Below are positions 8,132 to 15,947 of a DNA stretch of 64,000 bases, piece by piece. Numbering within the stretch: the first letter of the stretch is position 1; every line of letters starts with the position of its first letter. The notes under the pieces are model-generated. The model was not told the DNA's origin. It saw only the letters and a list, made by a program, of their open reading frames with translations, and did no database searches. The translations under genes were made by a program, and so were the position numbers. This stretch comes from Paenibacillus cymbidii (GTDB taxonomy: Bacteria; Bacillota; Bacilli; Paenibacillales; NBRC-103111), in contig NZ_SHLX01000001.1 in the NCBI RefSeq assembly GCF_004764705.1, forward strand, positions 682,001 to 746,000, given 5' to 3'.

Positions 8132-8722
8132 GTGGCCGTGGAGATGGAGCCAAACGACAAGATGGAGACCGGGAAGAACGAAGCGGCTGCGGACGGATGC
8201 GCCAAGCGCCGTTGCATCATGATATTCCCTTCCTTCGAGAACCTTGCGGCGATTGAGGAAATACGAAGCAAACACGATCCTTTGTTTGGTTATGTCGGGG
8301 CGCACGTTACGCTCGTGTTTCCGTTCTGCAGCGATATCGCTACCGAAGCGTTGCGCCGCAATATCGAGACGGCTGTTGCGGGAGTGAAACCGTTCCGGCT
8401 TGTGATGCAAGGAATCAGCGGCGCGGAAGGGGGCTACTTGTTTCTGGATGTGGCGCAGGGCGGAGAAGAATTGAGCGAGCTTCATCGCCGGCTTTATACG
8501 GGAATGCTGCAATCGTATTATCCGCCGTTTCTGCGTGAGACTCCTTATGTTCCCCATCTGACGGTAGGCCGGATCAACGACCGAACTGAATGGCAACGCG
8601 CCGTACATTCCTATCGATCCATAAAGGAGCGTTTTGAGCAGCATACAGTCAAGGAAATCAGCGTCGAGGTAATTGACGAACAGGAGTACTCGGCGATCGA
8701 AATGATCATTCCTTTGGGATAA
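8132..8722 (+). CDS. 2H phosphoesterase (2'-5' RNA ligase family)
   Basis: A 196-residue member of the 2H phosphoesterase superfamily, which act on 2'-3' cyclic phosphates or 2'-5' bonds in RNA. The two catalytic H-x-T motifs are present: HVTLVFPF near residue 58 and HLTVGR near residue 141. The spacing and the YVPHLTVGRI context are typical of YjcG-like proteins of Bacillales. About 28 polar residues precede the fold. GAAGGGGGAG touches the GTG at 8132, so GTG 8138 or ATG 8144 are better spaced starts. It follows a Nudix gene by 20 bases. Confidence 0.85.
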   Translation: MAVEMEPNDKMETGKNEAAADGCAKRRCIMIFPSFENLAAIEEIRSKHDPLFGYVGAHVTLVFPFCSDIATEALRRNIETAVAGVKPFRLVMQGISGAEGGYLFLDVAQGGEELSELHRRLYTGMLQSYYPPFLRETPYVPHLTVGRINDRTEWQRAVHSYRSIKERFEQHTVKEISVEVIDEQEYSAIEMIIPLG

Positions 8723-8740
8723 ACGAAAGGAGGGCAAACG

Positions 8741-9097
8741 TTGTTTATTTTCGGTGCCATCGTCGCCGTCGGGCTTGTGATCGCGTTGCTGTATTGGGCC
8801 GGAACGTTTGGCGGCATCATGTTGACCGCGATTGTAGTCGGCGTTATTTTCGCCACGTATTGGCGTGTCAGGGAAATCCAGCTGGATATTCGCCAGATCA
8901 AGGAGAAGCTGGGCATCGGAGCCGCGTTCGATCGCCCGCCGACGAACGAAGAAATCGAACAAGAACTGGAAGCGGACCCGGAATGGAACGGCGAATCGTG
9001 GGACGGTCCGGTGGAAGCGGACGATCCGAACGACCCGAAGGTTCGCGACGACCCGGATAACGAAACGAACGGCAAGCCGTCGCACCGTCGCAAATAA
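8741..9097 (+). CDS. Small membrane-anchored acidic protein, unknown
   Basis: A 118-residue protein starting at TTG 8741; AAAGGAGG seven bases upstream supports this start. Residues about 1-43 form one long or two short transmembrane helices (VAVGLVIALLYW, then GIMLTAIVVGVIFATYW). A short amphipathic segment (REIQLDIRQIKEKLGI) and an acidic, Asn/Asp/Pro-rich tail with many DDP repeats follow. The tail is low-complexity and probably disordered in the cytoplasm. I do not recognise the family. The gene ends directly before a strong terminator. Confidence 0.6.
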   Translation: MFIFGAIVAVGLVIALLYWAGTFGGIMLTAIVVGVIFATYWRVREIQLDIRQIKEKLGIGAAFDRPPTNEEIEQELEADPEWNGESWDGPVEADDPNDPKVRDDPDNETNGKPSHRRK

Positions 9098-9104
9098 ACC
9101 GCCG

Positions 9105-9150
9105 AAAGAAACGGCTGCCCTCTTTTGTCCAAGAGAGTAGCCGTTTCTTT
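9105..9150 (+). terminator. Intrinsic terminator
   Basis: AAAGAAACGGCT and its exact inverse AGCCGTTTCTTT enclose a 22-base loop that has its own small pairing (CTCTT/AAGAG). It ends the operon of the preceding membrane protein gene. Confidence 0.8.
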
Positions 9151-9194
9151 ATGTCAAACTTGTCTCCCAATGCGCACCACAAAGACATATACCG

Positions 9195-9389
9195 AAAATA
9201 AGCCATTTTTTCTTGGTTATTTCGGTAAAAAATGGCGGCCAACACAGAAATAGCCAGCGATTTTACTGGGTATTTCAACGAAATCTTCGATTGAGGGGCG
9301 ATTGGGCAACAATAGCCAGTGTTTTCGCTGGTTATGTCCGCCGCACCATGGGAAAACGAGGGAATAAGCCGCTTTTCATGGGCTATTTA
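9195..9389 (-). repeat. Four-palindrome composite intergenic repeat, copy A (reverse orientation)
   Basis: Read on the minus strand, this 195-base block carries four imperfect palindromes in the same order and spacing as copies B and C. P1 is at 9363-9389, P2 at 9311-9335, P3 at 9247-9276 and P4 at 9195-9223. P1 reads AAATAGCCCATGAAAAG on the minus strand; P4 reads GAAATAACCAAGAAAA on the minus strand. All have an A- or T-rich centre. It is more diverged than B and C and lies after a terminator in a 537-base gene-free gap. Confidence 0.85.
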
Positions 9390-9687
9390 GTCGGTATCAC
9401 TCATGCGGAAATAGAGTAGGCAAAAGTCAAAAGATATGTTGATGCAGGAGGTTGTACGCCTATACAGACTACACATTGGTAACATACCCATAAGTAGGGT
9501 GCCGAAAACCTCCAAAGTGACTTCGCCGAGCAGAGTTAACGCGTCAAGAAAAGCGGACGTCGCCGCAACGCCAAACGGCATCCGGCCGATTTGCGCCGGT
9601 TCGTCGTCGGTCGCTGCCATTCCCGCGCGATGGTCGACCGGTACTTGCAATAAAATTCCCGCACTAACTTTTATGGAGTGATGGCTT
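9390..9687. other. Intergenic remainder, no supported gene
   Basis: About 300 bases upstream of the sugar nucleotidyltransferase gene. An 81-residue plus-strand ORF and a 109-residue minus-strand ORF overlap here, but neither has a recognisable motif; the plus ORF has AGGAGG upstream only by virtue of GCAGGAGG inside it. The composition is less GC-rich than the neighbours. I see no terminator or clear promoter apart from the ribosome site GGAGTG ahead of 9688. Confidence 0.4.
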
Positions 9688-10701
9688 TTGAAGGGAATCG
9701 TTTTGTGCGCAGGCAAAGGGACACGGATTCAACCTTTTTCATACTCCAGGCCGAAATGCATGCTTCCTGTAAACGGGATTCCCGTCATCGACTACTCCAT
9801 CCGCCAGTTGAAGCGGGCGGGCGTCAGCGAGATCGGCATCGTTATCCATGCGAGCCAGCCGTCCATCCGTGAGCACCTCGGTTCCGGCGATCGGCATGGC
9901 GTTTCGATTACCTACCTGCAGCAGCAGGAGACGCGAGGCTTGGCCGATGCGATCCGGAGCGGCAGATCGTTTCTCGGCGGCGATTCCTTCCTCGTTATGC
10001 TGGGCGACAATTTGATCGAAGGGCCGGTCGAAGCGTTGCGAACGGCGGTGGAGATGGAGGGCGCTCATGGCGCGATCATGCTGGCGCGGGTCGAGAACCC
10101 GCGTCAATTCGGTGTTGCCGTTGTGGAGCAAGGGCGCGTTGTCGACCTGGAGGAGAAGCCGGAGCATCCCCGCTCCGATCTTGCCATCGCCGGCGCCTAC
10201 GCCTTCCGGACCGGCGTCTGGTTGCATATCGACCGGCTCCGGCCTTCCCGGCGGGGGGAATACGAACTGACCGACGTGCTGCAGATGATGATCGGACAGA
10301 CGGAGAAGATCGTATACTCGCTGCTGGACACGCCGTTTTTTGATGTGGGCACGCCGGAGCAATGGATTGCCGCCAATCGCCACTTGATGGCGGAAGACGG
10401 CAGCCGGAATGTGATCGCGGACGGCGTCGATCTGGAGGGGACCGTCCTGATTCCGCCGGTACGCATCGGGAAAGGCGCCACGATTCGCAACAGCAGGCTG
10501 GGGCCGTTCGTTACCGTCGGCGAATCATGCCGATTGGAAGCGTGCACCATCGACAATTCGATCATTCTGGAACAGGCGGAGCTTGCGCACCTGTATGCCC
10601 TAAACAGCGCATTCGGTGCCATGTCCCGCATCAACGCCCCGTTGGCCACGAACAAACCGGCACGGTTTATCATTGGCGACAAATCGTCGATTATCGAGTG
10701 A
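9688..10701 (+). CDS. Glucose-1-phosphate thymidylyltransferase-like nucleotidyltransferase (long form)
   Basis: A 337-residue sugar-1-phosphate nucleotidyltransferase, probably making dTDP- or another NDP-glucose for cell-surface glycans. The N-terminal signature LCAGKGTRIQPFSYSRPK (residues about 6-23) is the G-x-G-T-R...P-K active-site loop. QQQETRGLADAI and VMLGDNLIEG give the substrate and metal-binding DN pair; LEEKPEHP is the sugar-binding motif. Residues about 245-330 contain left-handed beta-helix hexapeptides (VLIPPVRIGKGATIRNS, GPFVTVGESC), as in long RmlA-type enzymes. The TTG start at 9688 is supported by GGAGTG upstream. Exact nucleotide specificity is inferred, not shown. Confidence 0.85.
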   Translation: MKGIVLCAGKGTRIQPFSYSRPKCMLPVNGIPVIDYSIRQLKRAGVSEIGIVIHASQPSIREHLGSGDRHGVSITYLQQQETRGLADAIRSGRSFLGGDSFLVMLGDNLIEGPVEALRTAVEMEGAHGAIMLARVENPRQFGVAVVEQGRVVDLEEKPEHPRSDLAIAGAYAFRTGVWLHIDRLRPSRRGEYELTDVLQMMIGQTEKIVYSLLDTPFFDVGTPEQWIAANRHLMAEDGSRNVIADGVDLEGTVLIPPVRIGKGATIRNSRLGPFVTVGESCRLEACTIDNSIILEQAELAHLYALNSAFGAMSRINAPLATNKPARFIIGDKSSIIE

Positions 10702-10711
10702 ACGACAAACG

Positions 10712-11023
10712 TCAAGGCAGCGCAACCCGGGATTGCTCGCGCAGCGCGGCCTTTAGCCGTTCGATCTCCAAATCGGAGGGCGAGAGGCCGCGGCGAATGA
10801 GCAGCAGCGCCACATCGGCGAAACAGCGGAATTGCTGCTTCCATTGCGCCGCGCTCCGGTCTTGAACCGGCATCGCCGGGTCGCAGGCCAGAGAAGCGCG
10901 CATATATTCCAGCAGCCACACGGCTTCTTCGCGGCAAAGCGAATAGTCGCTTTGCGTCAGCCTTTCGAGCTTGCGCAAGGCGGCTTCGGAAACGGGAACC
11001 GTTTCGGATCGGGAAAATTCCAT
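10712..11023 (-). CDS. Conserved small helical protein, unknown
   Basis: A 103-residue product on the minus strand. The start at 11023 is chosen because AGGAGTGA lies at 11030-11038, although the frame is open 16 codons further. The chain is all-helical (ALRKLERLTQSDYSLCREEAVWLLEYMRA, split here only by reading, then KQQFRCFADVALLLIRRG), with charged faces and no membrane segment. I do not recognise a family. It is divergent from aroK, whose start is 160 bases away, and convergent with the nucleotidyltransferase gene, with only 10 bases between the stops. Confidence 0.6.
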   Translation of the reverse strand: MEFSRSETVPVSEAALRKLERLTQSDYSLCREEAVWLLEYMRASLACDPAMPVQDRSAAQWKQQFRCFADVALLLIRRGLSPSDLEIERLKAALREQSRVALP

Positions 11024-11132
11024 GGATTGTTCACTCCTGAAAGACAGACATGTTTCATCCATACGCGACAATCGCCCAAATCATGCGCATCTGGATCGGA
11101 TTCGTCCGATCATTCCATACTGGCGTCTCCTG

Positions 11133-11141
11133 TGCTAGAAT
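11133..11141 (+). promoter_or_regulatory. Extended -10 promoter candidate for aroK
   Basis: TGCTAGAAT, an extended -10 (TG-n-TAGAAT) with no strong -35, lies about 45 bases upstream of the aroK start. Confidence 0.4.
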
Positions 11142-11183
11142 AGATGAGATTTTATCGGCGGGAAGGCGTCAGGGGGAAAAAGG

Positions 11184-11708
11184 ATGAAATGGCACAATAT
11201 CGTTCTGGTCGGCTTTATGGGGACGGGTAAAACGTCGGTCGGCGGGGTGTTGGCCGGCAAACTCGGCTGGCGGCTGGTCGGAACGGATGAAGAAATCGAA
11301 CGGCGGGAAGGACGGACGATCCCGGAATTGTTTGCGGGCCCGGGCGAAACCTATTTCCGCGACGTCGAAAGCGGCGTGATAGCCGATGTGATGTCGCGCA
11401 GCGGACAAGTAGTGGCAACGGGGGGCGGAGCGGTGCTGGCTCCGCGCAATCGCGAGGCCATGCGGGCCGGAGGAATCGTCGTCGCGCTGACGGCATCGGC
11501 GGAAACGATCATCGCGCGGGTCAATCGCGATTCGAATCGTCCGCTGCTGCAGGGGAATGCGCATGAGACAGTGCCGCAGCTGATGGAGAAACGCAAGCAC
11601 GCCTACGATTTTGCCGATGTGACGGTGGCTACCGACGGGCTTACGGTCGAACAGATCGCCGAAACGATTGTCCGGCTTTCCGCAACGTACGACCGTCCGG
11701 AAACGTAA
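11184..11708 (+). CDS. aroK: Shikimate kinase
   Basis: Phosphorylates shikimate with ATP, the fifth step of the shikimate pathway. The 174-residue length is typical. Walker A is GFMGTGKT at residues 10-17. Shikimate contacts follow: the TDEEIERREG motif near 34 (Asp/Glu), ETYFRDVE near 56-63 with the conserved Arg, and the GGGAV loop near 80. RPLL near 119 is the lid. GGGGGAAAAAGG precedes ATG 11184. The EPSP synthase gene aroA follows about 500 bases downstream, separated by a rhodanese gene on the other strand, so the two consecutive pathway steps are close but not in one operon. Confidence 0.94.
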   Translation: MKWHNIVLVGFMGTGKTSVGGVLAGKLGWRLVGTDEEIERREGRTIPELFAGPGETYFRDVESGVIADVMSRSGQVVATGGGAVLAPRNREAMRAGGIVVALTASAETIIARVNRDSNRPLLQGNAHETVPQLMEKRKHAYDFADVTVATDGLTVEQIAETIVRLSATYDRPET

Positions 11709-11719
11709 GCCCGCGCCGG

Positions 11720-12025
11720 TCAGTCCAACTTCTCCCATTCCAGCATGCCGCCGGTCATGTTGACGAGTCCTTGCAAGCCTTGCGCCTGCAAGTATTCGCA
11801 TGCTCTTCCGCTGCGATTGCCGCTGCGGCAAATGAGAATCACTTCGCCGTTCTGCGGCACCTCGCGCAGCCGCTCTGGCAGCTCGCCCAGCGGGATATGA
11901 ACAGCGCCCGGCACCATGCCGTGCGCTACTTCGTCATGCTCGCGCACGTCGACCATGGCCGGCGTTTCGCCGCGCTGCAGCCGATCTTTCAATTGCTTTG
12001 GCGTGATGGAACCGATCGTGGACAA
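11720..12025 (-). CDS. Single-domain rhodanese-like sulfurtransferase
   Basis: A 101-residue rhodanese domain on the minus strand. The catalytic loop LICRSGNRSG holds the cysteine that carries the persulfide. The family's other marks are present: MVDVREHDEVAHGMVPGA and HIPLGEL, and MTGGMLEW at the end. The start at TTG 12025 is chosen because AGGAGGGG lies at 12033-12040; the frame extends upstream to 12112, but that extension has no family similarity. It ends 11 bases from the convergent aroK gene. The physiological acceptor of the sulfur is unknown. Confidence 0.88.
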   Translation of the reverse strand: MSTIGSITPKQLKDRLQRGETPAMVDVREHDEVAHGMVPGAVHIPLGELPERLREVPQNGEVILICRSGNRSGRACEYLQAQGLQGLVNMTGGMLEWEKLD

Positions 12026-12221
12026 AAAAGAACCCCTCCTCAGCATTCGTCGATCCCCCTCATCATAGGAGGAAGCGGAGCCGCTGTCAAACCGCGCGGC
12101 CGATTGCCGCATCGGTTGCCGCGGCGGCCTGCGGGCGGCTTGCGGGGCGCATTCCCAAGCAGGGCAAGCTATGGTAAACTGACACTATGCGACGAAATTC
12201 GAGGGGAGCGCTCAAGCTTAC

Positions 12222-13517
12222 ATGAAAGTCATCGTTACACCCGCAGCATCTTTACAAGGAACAATCAACGCCCTGTCTTCCAAAAATTATACGACCCGTT
12301 ATTTGCTTGTCGGCGCGCTGGCCGAAGGGACAAGCACGATCCTTTATCCCGCCCACAGCGAGGACAGCGACGCCATGCGCCGCTGCATCCGCGATTTGGG
12401 CGCCGTCATGACGGAAGACGAACAGAAAATTACCATTACCGGTTTCGGCCGGCATCCGAGGAACGTGAAGGAGCTTAATGTCGGCAATGCCGGCGCCGTG
12501 CTGCGTTTCCTGATGTCGACCGCCGCCTTCTGCCCGGAAGTTACGTTCGTCAATACGTACCCGGAATCGCTCGGCAAACGGCCGCACGACGATTTGATCG
12601 ACGCGCTTGGTCAGATCGGCGTCAAGGTCGACCATAACGGAGGCAAGCTGCCGATTACGATTCATGGCGGGGCCCCGCGCGGCGGCCGCATCGAGGTATC
12701 GGGAAGCGTCAGTTCGCAGTACCTCAGCTCGCTGCTGTTCATGACGCCGCTTCTGGCGGAAGACAGCGAAATTGTCGTGCTGAACGATTTGAAATCGAAG
12801 GTTGTCGTCGGCCAGACGCTTGAGGTGCTGGCGCAGGCGGGCATACGCGTGGAAGCGAGCGCCGATCTGATGCATTTCCGCGTGCCGGGCGGCCAGCGTT
12901 ACGAACCGAAGGAATACGTTATTCAAGGCGACTATCCGGGTTCGGCGGCGATCCTGGCGGCTGCGGCCGTAACGGATTCCGAAGTTCGCGTGCTGCGCCT
13001 GACGGAGGACAGCAAACAAGGCGAACGCGCCGTTGTCGACGTCCTGAAGGCGATGGGCGTGCCGCTCACGCACAAGGACGGCGTTGTCCATGTGCAAGGC
13101 AACAAGCGGCTTGCGGCCGGCGAGTTCGACGGCGACCATTTTACCGACGGCGTGCTGGCGATGGTGGCCGCGGCGGTTTTCGCCGAAGGGACGTCGCGCT
13201 TCTATAATGTAGAGAACTTGCGATACAAGGAATGCGACCGCATTACCGATTATTTGGCGGAGCTGCGCAAGGCCGGCGCCGACGTGGAAGAGCGGCAAAG
13301 CGAAATTATCGTGCACGGCAAACCGGAAGGCGTCGAAGGCGGCGTGGAGATCGATGCGCACTTCGACCATCGCGTCATCATGGCGCTTACGGTCGTCGGG
13401 CTTCGTTCGCGCCGGGGGCTGACCATTCGCGACGCGCATCATGTGGCGAAGTCGTACCCGCAATATTTCGAGCATCTGCAGGCGCTTGGCGCCCGCATCG
13501 AACAAGTGGCCGATTGA
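12222..13517 (+). CDS. aroA: 3-phosphoshikimate 1-carboxyvinyltransferase (EPSP synthase), divergent form
   Basis: Transfers enolpyruvate from PEP to shikimate 3-phosphate. The 431-residue chain has the two-domain inside-out barrel layout. SSKNYTTRYLL near 19-29 replaces the usual GDKSISHRALL but keeps the Lys, Ser/Thr and Arg. GNAGAVLRF near 88 occupies the PEP/glyphosate loop. GSVSSQYLSSLLF near 164, GDYPGSAA, YKECDRI and AHFDHRVIMAL, with the DHR triad, follow. UDP-GlcNAc enolpyruvyl transferase (MurA) is the alternative superfamily member, but the QYLSSLL and DHR context favour EPSP synthase. In the PEP loop two positions differ from the common GNAGT-(A/T)-x-R-P pattern. Confidence 0.88.
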   Translation: MKVIVTPAASLQGTINALSSKNYTTRYLLVGALAEGTSTILYPAHSEDSDAMRRCIRDLGAVMTEDEQKITITGFGRHPRNVKELNVGNAGAVLRFLMSTAAFCPEVTFVNTYPESLGKRPHDDLIDALGQIGVKVDHNGGKLPITIHGGAPRGGRIEVSGSVSSQYLSSLLFMTPLLAEDSEIVVLNDLKSKVVVGQTLEVLAQAGIRVEASADLMHFRVPGGQRYEPKEYVIQGDYPGSAAILAAAAVTDSEVRVLRLTEDSKQGERAVVDVLKAMGVPLTHKDGVVHVQGNKRLAAGEFDGDHFTDGVLAMVAAAVFAEGTSRFYNVENLRYKECDRITDYLAELRKAGADVEERQSEIIVHGKPEGVEGGVEIDAHFDHRVIMALTVVGLRSRRGLTIRDAHHVAKSYPQYFEHLQALGARIEQVAD

Positions 13518-13549
13518 GCCGCCGCCCGGCATTTCCATTTCACTGAAGC

Positions 13550-14404
13550 GTGGTGCGCAATCGAATGGCATGGAAACTGATCAAATACGCGTCGACCTTG
13601 CTGCTTGTAGTGGGGCTCGTGTTTTCCAGCGGCGTGTTCAGCGTGCTGCTTTATGCGAAAATAACCGACAAAGACTGGTCCTTCCGCGCAAACGCCGACG
13701 ACGCTGTCGTATATGCAGAGGGGGCGTCACCACCTTCCGCAACGGCATCGCCTGCGCCCGAACCGTCGCCGACGCCCGGGCCGAGCGAGCTGCCGGCGGC
13801 CAAACCTTCCGCCATGCTGAAGGCGCCGGCGATCGCCCAATACCCGGAGCTGCCGGCCGGCTGCGAAATTACGAGCCTGGCGATGCTGCTGCAATACGCC
13901 GGCGTCAGCAAAGGCAAGATGGATTTGATCGCGGACACGCCCGTCGATATGACGCCGATCGTGATGAAGGCTGACGGAAAGATCGTCTCCTGGGGCAATC
14001 CGAACACCGGTTACGTCGGCGACGTGACGAACCGCACGCGCGGGTTTGCGATATACCATGGGCCGCTGCTGCAGGTGATGCAGAAGTACATCAAAACCGG
14101 CGTCGATTTGACGGACGGCACGTTTGACGACATCGAGCGGTACGTTTCGGCCGGCATGCCGGTTGTTGTATGGACTACGATCGACTTCAACCTGCCGAGC
14201 AATTGGTACATCTGGGACACGCCGATCGGACCGATCCGCACGACGTTCTCCGAACATGCCGTGCTGATGGTCGGGTACGACAAAGACTATGTGTATGTAA
14301 ACGACCCGCGTTCGGGAAAAGCCGCCGTACCGGTCGCGAAGAATCAATTTGTTCAATCCTGGGAAGCGTTAGGGAAGCAGGCCATTTCGTACCGAAATCC
14401 GTAG
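13550..14404 (+). CDS. Membrane-anchored C39-like cysteine peptidase
   Basis: A 284-residue protein with an N-terminal transmembrane or uncleaved signal helix (about 11-35, YASTLLLVVGLVFSSGVFSV). A Pro/Ser/Ala-rich linker at about 60-88 follows, then a papain-like peptidase C39_2 domain. The catalytic pattern is visible: Gln/Cys region LPAGCEITSLAMLL near 103-116, the histidine in EHAVLMVGYD near 242-251, and VNDPRSG with the Asn/Asp. It is predicted to be extracytoplasmic. Start is GTG 13550 by length, or ATG 13565; neither has a good ribosome site. It follows aroA by 32 bases. Confidence 0.8.
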   Translation: MVRNRMAWKLIKYASTLLLVVGLVFSSGVFSVLLYAKITDKDWSFRANADDAVVYAEGASPPSATASPAPEPSPTPGPSELPAAKPSAMLKAPAIAQYPELPAGCEITSLAMLLQYAGVSKGKMDLIADTPVDMTPIVMKADGKIVSWGNPNTGYVGDVTNRTRGFAIYHGPLLQVMQKYIKTGVDLTDGTFDDIERYVSAGMPVVVWTTIDFNLPSNWYIWDTPIGPIRTTFSEHAVLMVGYDKDYVYVNDPRSGKAAVPVAKNQFVQSWEALGKQAISYRNP

Positions 14405-14432
14405 AAGTTCTATTTTGAGGAGGGAATGTGGC

Positions 14433-14858
14433 ATGGCATTCGAAAATCCGTCACGCGAACAGATCAAGGAACTGCTGGAGCAAACGAAGCTGATCGCCGT
14501 CGTCGGCCTGTCCGACAACCCGGAGAAAGTTTCGCACATGGTGGCGCAGGCGATGCAGGACAAAGGCTATCGCATCATCCCGGTCAATCCGAACGCCGAC
14601 ACCATCCTCGGGGAAAAAGTGTATGCCCGCTTGTCGGACATTCCGTTCCCGGTCGATATCGTCAACGTGTTCCGGCGCAGCGACCAAGTGGTGCCGATCG
14701 CCGAGGAAGCGGTGCAAATCAAAGCCAAGGCGTTCTGGCTGCAGCTTGGCATCGTGAACGAGGAAGCGGCGCGGATCGCGGCCGAAGGCGGGCTGACTGT
14801 GATTATGGACCGCTGCATCAAGGTCGAGGATTCGATTTTGCGGCCGAAGCATGGCTGA
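14433..14858 (+). CDS. CoA-binding domain protein (YccU/YneT-like)
   Basis: A 141-residue Rossmann-fold protein of the CoA-binding family. Marks are IAVVGLSDNPEKVSHMVA (the nucleotide loop near residue 22), YRIIPVNPN, and VDIVNVFRRS. The C-terminal VIMDRCIKVED is also characteristic. The start at ATG 14433 is chosen over TTG 14415 because GAGGAGGG lies between them. Its stop overlaps the start of thiE by eight bases, so the two genes are translationally coupled. A role in thiamin metabolism is suggested only by this overlap. Confidence 0.88.
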   Translation: MAFENPSREQIKELLEQTKLIAVVGLSDNPEKVSHMVAQAMQDKGYRIIPVNPNADTILGEKVYARLSDIPFPVDIVNVFRRSDQVVPIAEEAVQIKAKAFWLQLGIVNEEAARIAAEGGLTVIMDRCIKVEDSILRPKHG

Positions 14859-15513
14859 CAAGGAAACGCTACGCCAACACTTGCCGGTGTATTTTGTCAC
14901 GGGGCTTGCGCCGGTCGGCGGCCGCAGCGCGCTTGAGACGGTGGCACAGGCGCTGGACGGCGGCGTGACGATCGTACAGCTGCGCGAGAAAGAGGCGCCG
15001 CTTTCCCGCATTATGCGGGAAGGAGCGGCGCTCCGCGAGCTGTGCCGCCGGAGCGGCGTGCCGTTCATCGTCAACGACCGCGTCGACGTTGCGCTGCTGC
15101 TGGACGCCGACGGCGTGCATGTCGGCCAGGACGACTTGCCGTGCGCGATGGTGCGGCAGCTTGTCGGTCCGGAGCGGATGATCGGCGTATCGGCGAAGAC
15201 GAGGGAAGAAGCGGCGCAGGCGGCCGCGGACGGTGCGGACTACATTGGCGTCGGGCCGATCTTCGCGACGGCGACGAAGCCGGATGCCGGCGACGCGATC
15301 GGCACGTCGCTGCTGCGTTATGTGCGGCGCGAGCTTGGGTTGCCGCAGGTTGGCATCGGCGGCATCGACGCGGCCAACGCGGCGGACGTGATCGCGAGCG
15401 GCGCCGACGGCATCGCCGTCGTATCGGCGATCGCCGGCAGCGACGATCCGCGCGAAGCTGCGGCGCGGCTTCGCAGCATCGCCGCAGCGGCGGAGGGAGC
15501 GAAGCTCGTGTAG
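14851..15513 (+). CDS. thiE: Thiamin phosphate synthase
   Basis: Joins the pyrimidine (HMP-PP) and thiazole phosphate to thiamin phosphate. The 220-residue TIM barrel has the full ThiE set: VQLREKEA, PFIVNDRVDVALLLDADGVH, VGQDDLP, GVSAKT, YIGVGPIFATATK, GIGGID and ADGIAVVSAIAG. It is closer to Bacillus ThiE than the fusion protein at 4710 is, with the same N-terminal LPVYFVTG strand. It has no riboswitch of its own directly upstream. It overlaps the CoA-binding gene and is followed by a terminator. It is the second ThiE/TenI-type barrel of the window. Confidence 0.92.
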   Translation: MADKETLRQHLPVYFVTGLAPVGGRSALETVAQALDGGVTIVQLREKEAPLSRIMREGAALRELCRRSGVPFIVNDRVDVALLLDADGVHVGQDDLPCAMVRQLVGPERMIGVSAKTREEAAQAAADGADYIGVGPIFATATKPDAGDAIGTSLLRYVRRELGLPQVGIGGIDAANAADVIASGADGIAVVSAIAGSDDPREAAARLRSIAAAAEGAKLV

Positions 15514-15537
15514 CACGGGAACGTTGGCGTTGCACCA

Positions 15538-15578
15538 AAAGTCCCCCTTCCACAGTAATGTGGGTGGGGGCTTTTTTT
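15538..15578 (+). terminator. Intrinsic terminator after thiE
   Basis: GTCCCCCTTCCACA and TGTGGGTGGGGGC pair with small internal mismatches and are followed by seven T. It ends the CoA-binding/thiE transcript. Confidence 0.85.
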
Positions 15579-15607
15579 ATGATAGATGGAAGCCGGTTTG
15601 GATAAGC

Positions 15608-15799
15608 AAAATAGCCCATAAAATGGCCTATTTGCCCCCTATCGCCCGACTCGTCGGAAATAGCCAGTGAAAGCACTGGTTATTTCAACTTCGAAGCCCC
15701 AAAATCGTTTTTTTCAAAGTAATAGCCAGTGATTTCGCTGGTTATTTTGCAGAGGCTGCCCGTTTTTGGCTAAATAGGCAAGAAAACAGGGTCTATTTT
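15608..15799 (+). repeat. Four-palindrome composite intergenic repeat, copy B
   Basis: Four imperfect palindromes with fixed spacing: P1 15608-15633 (arms AAATAGCCCAT and ATGGCCTATTT), P2 15657-15686 (AAATAGCCAGTG and CACTGGTTATTT), P3 15721-15748 (AATAGCCAGTG and CGCTGGTTATTTT), P4 15772-15799 (AAATAGGCAAG and GTCTATTTT). P1 is followed by GCCCCCTATCGCCC. Offsets from the P1 start are +49, +113 and +164, nearly the same as in copy C. It lies just after the thiE terminator in a gene-free gap. Confidence 0.9.
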
Positions 15800-15947
15800 C
15801 AACTTGGTCGTGGGTTGTGATTGCCGTTGCCAGCGTTCTCCTGCTTATAAATCGCTGCCGAAGCTAACAATAAGACGAGCTTCATGGCGACCGGTGAAAC
15901 CGAATGGTGCGGCATGAAGACTACTCGAATGCCAAGGAGGATCAACG
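15800..15947. other. Intergenic remainder before the coat gene group
   Basis: About 150 bases between composite repeat B and the first small gene of the coat cluster. Apart from the ribosome site AAGGAGGA I see no clear promoter, terminator or gene. Sporulation promoters are too variable to call here. Confidence 0.4.

Noticed and set aside
9387..9716. A 109-codon minus-strand ORF upstream of the sugar nucleotidyltransferase
   Set aside because: It overlaps the start and ribosome site of a well-supported gene and contains no recognisable motif.
12026..12112. N-terminal extension of the rhodanese protein to 12112
   Set aside because: The extension lacks family similarity, and a strong ribosome site lies directly ahead of TTG 12025.
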